The notes under the pieces are model-generated. The model was given only the letters and a program-made list of their open reading frames with translations, ran no database searches and had not been told where the DNA came from. The translations under genes were made by a program, and so were the position numbers. From Dendrocalamus latiflorus (Eukaryota; Streptophyta; Magnoliopsida; Poales; Poaceae), in assembly GCA_017311315.1 (NCBI GenBank), contig CM029658.1, forward strand, positions 27,948,629 through 28,012,628: a DNA stretch of 64,000 nucleotides, given 5' to 3'. Every line of letters starts with the position of its first letter. Within the stretch, counting starts at the first letter, position 1. Positions 1-9,704 of this stretch are shown one piece after another.

Positions 1-263
1 TCAAAATAAACCTCACTTGGCAAGCATATATGACAGGCAATACACAAGGATTCCAAGTATTATATATATGATATTTCAACAATGGTTAAACGATAGTTCA
101 ACAATGGTTAAACCATGAAAGGTCCAATAAACAATTTTAAGGCAAGTAAAGTAGCAATCAGGTCACACTCACAGAAACTGCACATCACACTTGCACACAA
201 ACATATAAACTTGTTCAGAACGAAAAGGAATAATTGAGTGATATAATCGGCACAAGAACATAC

Positions 264-388
264 TCCTCATGTTTTTCCTTTCTTGAGAATATCCCAATTT
301 TGTATGTTGAGGACGGCAAGAGTGCTATCATATCTTCTGGCAACCCTTTGCTTTCAGTACCAATAGCTTCCCCTAATTGTTGCAGTTC
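264..388 (-). CDS. Internal exon of a BIG BROTHER-like RING E3 ubiquitin ligase (partial gene)
   Basis: Read on the minus strand, this 125-bp exon starts after a good acceptor (polypyrimidine tract ending TTTCAG) and ends at a consensus donor (GTATGT, 258-263). It encodes a peptide with the blocks LGEAIGTESKGL and LLPSSTYK followed by FSRK. Those blocks precede the RING-H2 finger in plant BIG BROTHER-type E3 ligases. The RING exon itself would lie left of base 1 and is not seen. In the family the protein ubiquitinates growth regulators and limits organ size; that role is family knowledge, not seen here. The exon may belong to a live gene or be a fragment captured by a transposon; upstream exons were not recognised in the GC-rich block to the right. 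Confidence 0.62.
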
Positions 389-539
389 CTGAAATACAGA
401 AAGGGCTCAACAAATGATTGTTGCAGTTCCTGAAATACAGAAAGGGCTCAACAAATGATTGTTGCAGTTCCTGAAATACAGAAAGGGCTCAACAAATGAT
501 TGTTGCAGTTCCTGAAATACAGAAAGGGCACAACAAATG
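376..539. repeat. 41-bp tandem repeat, 4 copies, spanning a 3' splice site
   Basis: Units begin at about 376, 417, 458 and 499 and are nearly identical; the last has a small change (GGCACAAC for GGCTCAAC). On the minus strand each unit carries a polypyrimidine tract, the acceptor TTTCAG and the first 13 bases of the E3 ligase exon. The repeat therefore multiplies the acceptor site of the exon at 264-388. Since 41 is not a multiple of 3, use of different acceptors changes the reading frame. Confidence 0.9.
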
Positions 540-1480
540 AAATGAGAGGTAGCATGTAGCATCCTATTTAACATTGCATTTGCATATATTCCTGAATGGA
601 AATAATCCTCCCCGCCGGGCGAGCCCCCCTTCCCCCGGCGAGAGCAGCCGGCCGACGGCGCCGACAATCACAGGATTCACAGCTCAAGCCCCACTACCCC
701 CAGCGATTTTAAGCCCACTAGCAACAAAAAAAACTAAAACTTGAACTGGCAGCCCGGCCCAGCAATCCAACACATCCACTCGGCGACAGATCTAGAGCCA
801 GGATAGAGGAGACATCGGGGCATCGGGCGACTGGCGGCGGCGCGGCGACCCGGCGGCAGGAGGGACGAGTCAGAGCGGGGTGACCCGGCCCCCGGTGGCG
901 GGAGGGAGGAGTCGGAGCGGGGCGCACTCCGAGCGAGCTAGCGAGGCGAGGCGGTGCCCGGCGGGAGGACCGGAGGAGTCGGCTGGCGGCCTGGCGCTGA
1001 GGGAGTTGCGGGAGTCGGCGGGCTCTCGGGCCTCGGCGGGCGCCTGGCGCTGAGCAGGGGCGGACCTGCCCTTCGAGCGAGGCCGGGCAGCCGCCCAAGC
1101 TCCTCGCCAGCCGGAACCCCCCCCCCCCCCGGCCGCGGAAGGAGGCGCTAACCCTAGATCCCGTGCGGGCGAGCGGAAGAGGAGGAGGACGGCGCGGCGG
1201 CAGCGCCCAAACGGAGGTGTAGGAGGACCGAGGAGGGCGCGGGGCTGCGGCGCCCAGGCGGAGGAGGCGAGGAGTCGTCGGACTCGGACACTCGGAGTCT
1301 CGAACGGCACGGCGCGGCGGCGCCCAGGCCAGGCGGCTAGGGGAGGCCGGGAGCCCGAGAGGCGGTGGCCAGGGTCCGGGGAGCGCGGGAGGCGGGGAGC
1401 CCGGGCCGGGAGGCCGGAGGCGGGAGGCGCGAGGCGGGGACGCCGGGGAGGTGTAGCAGTCGGCTAAGGCAGTATAACAG
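540..1480. other. GC-rich block without a recognised gene
   Basis: About 600-1480 is very GC-rich, with many CGGCGG and GGCGGC runs and a C10 tract near 1120-1132. A telo-box-like AACCCTA lies near 1150. Such composition is typical of grass promoters, 5' untranslated regions and first exons. Several long frames are open only because of composition; none shows a domain I recognise. It could be the 5' end of the minus-strand E3 gene or of an unrelated gene. Confidence 0.5.
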
Positions 1481-2022
1481 TCGGGCTATTGCGGACTTGC
1501 GGTGCTGCCTGCTGTTATTTGGCTTTGGAGCCTAGGATGCTTGCCGCTTGGCACTGGGAGTACAGAGTACTGGTTGCTGGCTTGCTGCTTGAGTGCTTGG
1601 TATACTGTTATCAAGTTATACTGTTATACTCATTATCTCAATTAGCAATTAATTTATTATATACTGTTATTTGATTAGCAATTAATTTGTTATACTGTTA
1701 TACCGCCGAGCTTATTTGATTAGCAATTTGGTATACTGTTATACTGTTCATGATCATTTAAGTGATTAAATACAATTTGTTGTTGTATCACTAATTTTTT
1801 TAATTTTGATGTACGGATTGTTACCTACCGGAACCATATTTACATGTTTTAGGGATTCACTTACCATTAGCGAGGTACCTCCATTGTATCTCTCGTTTTT
1901 CTTTGCTTTTATTCATGTATGAAACTATGTATTTGATTGCACAAGAATACAAAACTCTGTTTCTTACAAATACAAATTAGTTTAGTCAATCGATGTGTAG
2001 GACCAACAATTCTAGGAAAACC
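1481..2022. other. AT-rich spacer with short TATACTGTTAT repeats
   Basis: This is an AT-rich stretch with repeated TATACTGTTAT and ATTAGCAATTAATTT words near 1600-1745, which suggest local slippage duplications. I see no gene, RNA or defined transposon end. Confidence 0.4.
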
Positions 2023-2088
2023 TTATGATCTGGTAGAAGAATGCATATTTTTCAGCCCACCCTTATTTTTCATTCTAGATTCGCCACT

Positions 2089-2330
2089 GTCATAGTTGAT
2101 ACTGCCCTTCCCCGCCGACACCTCCCATGGGTTCACCACCTGCTCCGCGGCGTCCCCCTCCTCCTTCTTCTCAACCTCCGGCGCAACCGCCGCCATATCT
2201 AGAACTCCTACCCTCTCTCTCTCTATATGGTCGCCGCCGACGAGGTCGCTGGAGATGAGATGGGAGGTGGTGGCGCGGAGGGGAGGGTATAGGAGCGGTT
2301 GAGCGGTGCTAAACCTCGGATTTGTTTCTG
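2089..2330 (-). pseudogene. Captured 5' UTR and first-exon fragment of tryptophanyl-tRNA synthetase
   Basis: On the minus strand an ATG at 2196-2194 opens a peptide containing EEGDAAEQVVNPWEVSAGKG followed by INYD. This matches the start of plant cytosolic tryptophanyl-tRNA synthetase, where VNPWEVSA followed by a DYDKL block is conserved. Similarity stops at about 2089, after which the frame reads into unrelated sequence, so the catalytic domain is missing. The sequence upstream of the ATG (to about 2330) has the CT-rich look of a grass 5' UTR. The fragment lies about 600 bp upstream of the Helitron transposase and in opposite orientation, consistent with gene capture by the Helitron. The capture boundary is not resolved. 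Confidence 0.65.
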
Positions 2331-2357
2331 CTCCTCTGGCTGACGTGCAGGGCCCGA

Positions 2358-2466
2358 TGTCAGTAGCGAGAGGAGCAGTCATTATGCGGGTTTGAGTGTC
2401 GGGTCTAGCCTTCTATAGTAGCCGTCGCACCGTTGTCAGTAGCGAGACGAGCAGTCATTATGCAGA
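2358..2466. repeat. Local direct duplication of about 33 bp
   Basis: The word TGTCAGTAGCGAGA..GAGCAGTCATTATGC occurs at about 2358-2390 and again at about 2434-2466 with one or two changes. The copies flank a short segment starting TCTAGCCTTC. The duplication may mark a junction between the captured synthetase fragment and Helitron sequence. Confidence 0.7.
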
Positions 2467-2824
2467 TTTATACCTCCAGTACCAACTCTTGCTTCTCTTT
2501 TATTTTTTGCAGACTATGTGAGGGTGGTGAACTATTGGATCGGATTTTGGCAAAGTAAGATAAGATATATCCTCTATTTCTTGTTTCATGTATATTTTTC
2601 TCTCCCTATGTCAAAGGTTGCTAGATTTTGTGCTGTCTTTTAGTTTCAATAAATTTTAGCTTGATGTTTTGCTGTCAGTATTGTTTAGTACAAGGACCAT
2701 TACACTGTCTAGCCTACTTTTGCTTTTTCACTTACCCACAGTATATGTACTATTTGTGTTACAGACAGAAGAAGAAGAGGAATAAGTGAACATTGCCGAT
2801 ACTACAACTCAATAACTTGTCCTA

Positions 2825-3804
2825 ATGGACCGGACAAAAGGAGGCCGACGCGTATTTGGAGATCTATCAAATAACATAATCACAGATGACCACAGAGAAG
2901 AGAGGAACAGAAAACAACGAGAATACCGTGCAAGGAAGAGGGCTGAAGAAACAGACGAGCAAAGAGAAGAAAGAAACAGAAAGCAACGAGAAAACTATGC
3001 AAGGCAAAAGGCTGAACAAAAATCAACTACTCCTGGTAATCCTTGATTAACTGCACCTGGCTCAAATATCCATCTATAAAAAGTATAGTATTTGCATATT
3101 TATGAGTTTACACACATTAGGTTGCGTCCTATCACCATATGGTACACGGTGCTTGACGATTTTAAATCCTCCAGGAATAATAGGTAGCAACGTACAAGCC
3201 TCTGCAGGTAAATAGTAGTCTATATTGCTTTGCTAACATGTTATATATTATATATCAGAGTCTAAATTTCAAAATATCGCAGATGCTTCCCCCACGGTAG
3301 GCCAACAACCTACGTATAGATCAGGATGTTCAACTCTGAACCAAGCATCACCCATAGTTGGCAAAGAAAATATTTTTCCGGATGAAACCATGGATTGGCT
3401 ACATAGAAATGATAATTATGAGAGACGTGGGAAATCCACTTGTGATACCTATAAGAACAGGCTCCTGACGAATCGAGCACTATACATAAATATGGAAGAA
3501 TCTAAGAAGGAGAGGTTGTTGCATAGTAGACGAGACTACAAAAAGATAAAATCAAGTTGCAACAAGATGAATGGATCTGCAGATAATTATCCAAGCCCAG
3601 GTGAACATGTTTGCAATATTTTTCGAATAATATGTTAACATCTCTTTGTATCCAGTACATGTTTTTTAACAAATTCTAAGAGCTAACCTTCAATACAGGC
3701 AGTCTTACGCAAGCTGAGGGTAGTATGCTTATACTACCCAATGATATAGAAGAATATGATAGGTCCCTTTTCGAGCCTACAGACCCTGGCAGTGATGAAG
3801 AAGG
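2825..3804 (+). CDS. RepHel N-terminal exons (basic, repeat-rich leader)
   Basis: The first exon (about 2825-3034) starts with an ATG and encodes a lysine/arginine/glutamate-rich leader with two related copies of an EERNRKQRE motif. A donor GTAATC follows at 3035. A second exon (about 3284-3600, donor GTGAAC) encodes a charged segment containing DETMDWLHRND, and a third (about 3700-3804) encodes a short acidic stretch. Similar basic leaders precede the Rep domain in grass Helitron proteins. The exon limits are my reading of splice signals and are approximate. Function of this leader is unknown; DNA binding or nuclear import is only a guess from its charge. Confidence 0.6.
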
Positions 3805-3895
3805 TGGGTTATTGGGCGATAATTTGAATGTTTACGAACCAACCATGACTGACTTAATAGTTTTGCTGATTTGTTTTATATAATATCATGCAACA

Positions 3896-5623
3896 GATCA
3901 TCTTGAGGCACCACAAATCTTGGACATTGCAGATCATAATGATGATGAAACAAGGAATTCCTTGGAGAAGGTAACTAGAAGTTATAGTTTGAGTCATTAT
4001 ATTATCATGACTAAAAAATTAACATGTAGTGATAACCATCCCTTTTTTTACATCACACATGATGCATTCGAGTCATATCATGTACATCCCAATGGTGTTG
4101 ACCAGAATGACACCGATGATCCTTATAACTATGTTTACCAGGACTTGCCAGAGACACACCATGTTTTGAGAAAAGTCCCTGACTGCATGTATTGTGGAGC
4201 CATACAATTTGAATATGAGCCTCCTGGATTCTGTTGCAGGAAAGGAAAGATAATGGTGCATATTTCAGATGTTCCTGCTGAATTGAAAAGACTGTTCACA
4301 AGTCAGGTTGATAATGATGCAAAATATTTTAGACAACATATACGCTACTTCAACTCTCATTTCTCCTTTACAACCCTTGGAGTCAGCTTGGATCGACGAT
4401 ATGCCACCGCAGCTGCTACTGGTATATATACATTCCGTGTGCATGGTGCCATGTACCATCGTCTGGACCATCTGGTGCCAGGCCCTCGTCACTTGCAGCT
4501 CTACTTTTCTGATACAGAAGATGATACATTATCCCACAGAGTGCGAAGATCTCCTGACCTTGATATCAACCTTATAAGAAATGTTTTAAGAATACTAGAA
4601 GGTAACCCATACGGACAGACATTCAATAGAGTTGGAGCTATTCCCAATCTCGATGACTACGTAATTGAGCTCAATACTAATGTCACGCCTGACCAGCGAA
4701 GGTGAGCAATTTATTTTTGTACTGATAACATGCTTATGTATTTACTACTTATATAATTTTGTTATTAATACACCACAGTCTTTAGTATGACTGTGTTAAC
4801 CAAATGATTATTATTTCTTATTTCTTATAAAAAAATAGGTACAATGCTCCAACGGCCTCACAGGTTGCAGCAATTTGGTCAGAAGGCAATGATCCACAAA
4901 GAAGTTTTGATAGGAGTGTGCTTGTGTATGCCAGAGGAGATCGCCCACGCTATATTAGAGCTTATCATGCATGTTATGATCCATTGGCACATCCATTGTT
5001 TTTCCCTAGGGGGAAACTGGCTGGAATAAGTTTATGCCGTACAATGATGATTCTACCTTTCATGGTACTCCTTCCTTTTCCTGTAATAATTTGTCCAGCA
5101 TGGGGGCAGGCACTTGTACGGGATCAACAGGTACCTACCAAAACTCTATTTTTTCACATTTAATTTAATGTTGGTTTACATACTAAATAGTTTTCCTATG
5201 GGGGCAGATCATGGAGAGCAACATGCCGAGGTGCCTGCTAGGGAAACAACCACTACTATGGATCCAACAACAAGTACCTAAATTAACACCATTTGTACGG
5301 CATCTTATTTGATCTAATGCATGTGTATTATATACTAAATACTTTCCCTTTGACACAGATCATGGTGAAAACGATGCTGACATACAACAAGGCGATTTAT
5401 TAGGTAGCCTGGTAGAAGAGAACCAATCTGGCAGATATGTGACAGCAAGGGAATACTATTATTTCTTGATGCAAGTTAGAAGGGGGCTTTTAACATCTTG
5501 TTGTTCGGAGGGAGGCTTTTCCAACAATGGGCTGTTGACATGTATATCAAGATTGAGTCTATGAGGCTTGATTGGTATTCTAACCCTGATAACCAGAAAC
5601 TAATACGTACTGAGCTATATCAG
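3896..5623 (+). CDS. RepHel middle exons with the conserved region upstream of the Rep core
   Basis: The exon from about 3896 to 4701 encodes the conserved block with VYQDLPETHHVLRKVP, CMYCGA and FEYEPPGFCCRKGK, a cysteine-containing region typical of Helitron proteins. Further exons at about 4839-5064, 5208-5270 and 5359-5623 continue with YARGDRPRYIRAYH and FQQWAVDMYIKIE. Two single-base frameshifts are visible. At the G5 run 5009-5013 the expected frame resumes only if one G is added, and the same holds at the G5 run 5482-5486. Exons join in phase at the donor and acceptor pairs 4701/4839 and 5623/5722. This copy therefore cannot make a continuous protein unless these are sequence errors. 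Confidence 0.7.
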
Positions 5624-5721
5624 GTGAATGTATTTTCACAATTTATTACTTGCCAATGTTTCATGCATAATAATTTTGACACTCATGAGCCATCCATCTT
5701 ATACTATCTACCTGAATATAG

Positions 5722-7327
5722 GGTTTGGTTGATGTAATTTCTGCTGGTGAGACAAGAGCTTCAGAAGTTGGCAAGAGAATAGTGCTGCCCCGTACCTTCC
5801 CTGGTGGTGATCGTGACATGATGCAAAGATTTCTCAATGCAATGGCTATTGTACAGCGTTTTGGTAAACCAGATTACTTCATCACCATGACATGCAATCC
5901 ATATTGGGAAGAGATTACAGAGCATCTTGAACCTGGGCAAAAACCACAAGATAGGCCAGACCTTGTTTCAAGGGTTTACAGAGCCAAGTTACGTTCGATG
6001 AAAGATTTATTGATCAAGAAAAAATATTTTGGAGAGGTTGCAGCATATGTGCATGTTACTGAGTTCCAAAAGAGAGGACTTCCACACGAGCACATCCTCC
6101 TGATCATGAAATCAGGTAGTAAGTTAACAAGCCCAGATGGATATGATAAATTCATATCTGCAGAGATACCAGACAAGGACAAGTACCCTGTGTTGCATGA
6201 TTTGGTCATCAAGCATATGCTACATGGACCATGTGGAGTCTTGAATCCAAAGTGTGCTTGTATGGTAGATGGAGAGTGTCGCTTTTGCTATCCTCGAGAA
6301 TTTTGTGCAGCAACACAACAAGGTAGTGATTCATATCCTTTGTATAGGAGGGATGATGGACAATGTGTGAAAATAAGAAGGGCTGAATTGGAAAATAGGT
6401 GGGTTGTTCCGTATAATCCTGGGCTATTGATGAGGTATAACTGTCACATCAACGTTGAAGCCTGCTCCAGCATCAAAGCTATTAAGTACCTGTTCAAATA
6501 TGTGTACAAAGGCCATGACTGTGCCTCATTCTCAGTCGACCCCTCTGGAGTTATCAATGAAATACGTCAGTACAGGGAAGCTCGATACATATCACCACCA
6601 GAAGCGGTACATAGGATCTTTGGATTCCATCTTTTTGGTGTGTATCCCGCTGTCTTGCAGCTCCAGTGTCATCTACCTAACATGCAATCTGTTATTGTCG
6701 ATGAGACTAAAAATCTAGAAGATGTTGTCAATGAGCCATCTACAACTATGACAACATTCACAGAATACTTCAGTTTGAATCGAGTGGATACTTATGCAAG
6801 GAATATTTTGTACAGAGAACTTCCAGAACACTACAGGTGGATCGGTGGTAGCAAGTTGTGGCAAAGAAGAAAGAAAAAAAGACAGATTGGGCGGATTGTG
6901 TATGCTAACCCTGCTGAAGGTGAGAGATATTTCTTGAGGGTGCTTCTAAATCATGTAAGAGGTGCGACCTCTTATGATGATCTAAAAACAGTAGCGGGTA
7001 TCACGTACTCTACTTTCAGGGAAGCATGCGAGAAGAGAGGACTCATAGAAAGGGACGAGACGCTAGATGACTGCTTGAGTGAGGCAACAACTTTTCAGAT
7101 GCCTTATGCTCTGCGACGGTTATTTGCGACTATTCTTGTATTTTGTGAGGCCACCAATATTCGTGGTTTGTGGGATAAACACAAGGCATCATTGTCTGAA
7201 GATTACAGTAGAGACAATCCTAACACTGGAGTAGTAGAACAAATGGTGCTTAGAGACATTCGATATTTAATTCAGTCAATGGGGAAGGATATCAGAAATT
7301 ATGATTTTCCTGAGGTACATGATACAG
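5722..7327 (+). CDS. RepHel Rep domain exon (Helitron_like_N, HUH endonuclease)
   Basis: This long exon follows acceptor ATATAG. It carries the Rep motifs of Helitron transposases. The HUH motif lies in EFQKRGLPHEHILL, with the two histidines encoded at 6085-6087 and 6091-6093. The catalytic tyrosine region YLFKYVYKG is encoded at 6487-6513. Upstream sit LPRTFPGGDRDMMQ and DYFITMTCNPYW, both conserved in the family. The enzyme nicks and joins single DNA strands during rolling-circle transposition. The exon ends at GATACAG with donor GTAATC at 7328; translation past that point is intron read-through. The reading frame has no stop and the catalytic residues are present, so this domain looks intact even though upstream exons are frameshifted. 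Confidence 0.9.
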
Positions 7328-7439
7328 GTAATCCCTCCCCACCCAATAAAACTCAAGCGAATGGACACACATGCATATCTTATTACATGAAAATTACAAT
7401 TTTTTTTGATAAACACTACTAGTTTTCAGGTCTAGGACA

Positions 7440-8060
7440 ACGGAGCGAAATCGTTGCAATAGGACCAAAATAGATGCAATATGTACCTATTGCAACACAT
7501 CACTTCCGTTGGCAAGCGTGGCAAGTACTTGCGTGCTTAAAAGATTGTGCAACGGATTGTAGTTTCATTGCAATACCTATGGTTATTGCCATGCAATGTG
7601 TTGTGGCAATTGTTTGTTGTTGCAACGAATGATGTCGTGGCGATATAGGCTATTGCCACAGCTGACTCCGTGGCAATAGCTTCTTTTGCCACAAAGTTTG
7701 GTCGTGGCAATAGTATCATTTGCCACGAAAATATTGCGTGGTAATAGGTTCTATTGCCACACCAATGGTTCGTGGCAATAGACCTATTGCCACAGAGATC
7801 ATTTCGTTGCAACAGGATATACTGCTACGGAAACGTTTCGTTGCAGCATGTTTAATTGCCACCGGAGGTGTTTCGTTGCAATATGTTTTATTGCCACGAA
7901 AGGCGTTTCATTGCCATAAAGTTATTGCGACGAAATATGTTTTGTGGCAAATAGATCCTATAGCAACGAACATTGCAGCGTTGCAACAGCCTATCACAAC
8001 GAAATACCAATATTGCGTACAGGTTTATCGCAACGGCAAAATTTGTGATAGCATATTGAG
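7440..8060. repeat. Left subterminal repeats of the CACTA element
   Basis: About 620 bp filled with degenerate units in both orientations, based on GTTGCAAT, ATTGCCAC and CGTGGCAATA. Such arrays are transposase (TnpA) binding sites in En/Spm elements. Open frames here are composed of the repeats and are not genes. Confidence 0.85.
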
Positions 8061-8063
8061 CAT

Positions 8064-8880
8064 ATGATATTTTATTATAATTTGTTGTTGCAAATTAATA
8101 ATCAAATTAGAAACACGACTGGATCAAAAACACATATATTAATTCAACACATAATAATTTAAAAGTGCCACCACTCATGCAGGAATTACATATCAATCTC
8201 CAAACTTAAACTACAAAGTTTGAAACTAATAACAAAAGTACTATCACTTCCATTCCATTTGTCCTTGCTTCTTTGCCATGTTGAATTTTCCTGACTTGAC
8301 GACGCCACGACTCTTTTTGTTCTGATCAAATTGTTTCATCCTGATAGAACATGAACAATAAAGAGTGACCTTAATATGAGTATTGTCCAGCAGCACATAC
8401 TTAAGTACATCATAGTGCAAGTTTAGAAATATATGTGAGTTTGTAAAACTAATAATATGCTTGCATAGTTCAATGAAAGATTTGAAAATTACAGATATCA
8501 TCAAGATTGCCTTTCCTCCTTAACCATTCCTTATATGTTTTGATTGTTTCATCCCTGTAGTCATCCTTGTTTCGTTCTGTATGTTTACATAGAGAAAGGT
8601 TAAATAGTCAATATGCAGTTGTCAGTATGCAAAATCTGAGAGGAAAATAGTAGATGATTAGAAGGAAACAATAAATTTGTAATGAAAATAAATGACAGGA
8701 TCTAAAACTATTATGTGCTGATAACCAATACTAATATGTAGGCATTCGATTCCCAACCAAACTAAAGGTAATTAATTTAAATACTGAGGAAGCACTAAAT
8801 AAGAAGTGTGCAGGATTGAACTATAGTTTTTTTATTAATTGAGGAAACACAATTTGGATCAACTATATTTGTTCTTAATA
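8064..8880. other. CACTA interior without recognised gene
   Basis: AT-rich sequence between the left repeats and the MULE-like exon. I see no coding region or defined element end here. Confidence 0.4.
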
Positions 8881-8924
8881 TCTTGACTTCCACTTCTACG
8901 ATGTGTGCATCCACAGGATGGACC

Positions 8925-9700
8925 CATGACTTCTTTCTATACCCACCAAAACTGAAGAGATCTGCAGGGAGGCCTAAGAATCAGAGCACAAGGGTTGTTT
9001 GCAAGGGTTATGGGTATAAATGGCAAGTTGCAAAGAAGCTGATCCAGAAGCCAAAGAAGCATATGCCATATTGGCAAAGCAGAATTACACATCCCATAAG
9101 CTATGCTGCATCCCTTAGCACTGCGTGTAACACTTCACTGTAAAGTTTTCTTTTATTAATTTGTAGGCCAAAGAAAAAGAAAACAATTACTACTTCAAGT
9201 TCATGTGCTATTAGAAGTAATGGTAATGCTGCTACTGCATCATCAACTCAAGTTTTGCCTGGCCTGAGGTAACATAGGACAGCTTGTTATTCATCTAAAA
9301 AACAGCTATCTTATAACATACTTGTAACACACTTTGCATGTTAATCCAGCAAAAAAAGGACCATTTCTCACAAAAACTCTAGCCACAAAAACCTAAATCT
9401 GCATCAGTGAGGTACACACCAATTCAGACTTCTAGTAAATTCAAACACACAAAAAGTGAAAAAAAATTCTTGCAGGTCTGCATCTAATTAGTGGCTCAAA
9501 CCAACTTGAAGGTGCCTCAATTTCCCTTGTCCAGTTGTGCAAGCTACCACACCACCTGCCAATGGGAATGGGAAATGCAAGAGGAAACCCATAGTTACAC
9601 CACCAGACAGCCCATCCATGGGGACTAGAAGCCGGAAGAGACCACCACCAGACAGCCCATCCATGGGGACTCGAAGGAAGAAGTTGCTAATTGATTGACT
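8925..9700 (+). pseudogene. MULE (MuDR-type) transposase C-terminal fragment captured in the CACTA element
   Basis: The peptide PPKLKRSAGRPKNQ followed by a cysteine-containing KGYGY segment matches the C-terminal zinc-knuckle region of plant MuDR-like transposases. A one-base loss near 9010-9020 shifts the second half of the knuckle (SCKEADPEAKEAY) into another frame. A further exon-like piece at about 9166-9269 encodes a serine-rich linker and is followed by donor-like GGTAAC. The last piece, about 9570-9698, encodes a basic tail in which PPDSPSMGTR is duplicated and ends at TGA. The catalytic core is absent, so this is a transposon fragment carried as cargo. Confidence 0.6.
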
Positions 9701-9704
9701 CCGT

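Noticed and set aside
718..1310. Long minus- and plus-strand frames in the GC-rich block
   Set aside because: They exist because GC-rich DNA has few stop codons; composition is proline/arginine/alanine-rich with no domain.
7537..8067. Open frames on both strands near the CACTA left end
   Set aside because: They translate the subterminal TTGCAAT/ATTGCCAC repeats and have no independent coding signal.
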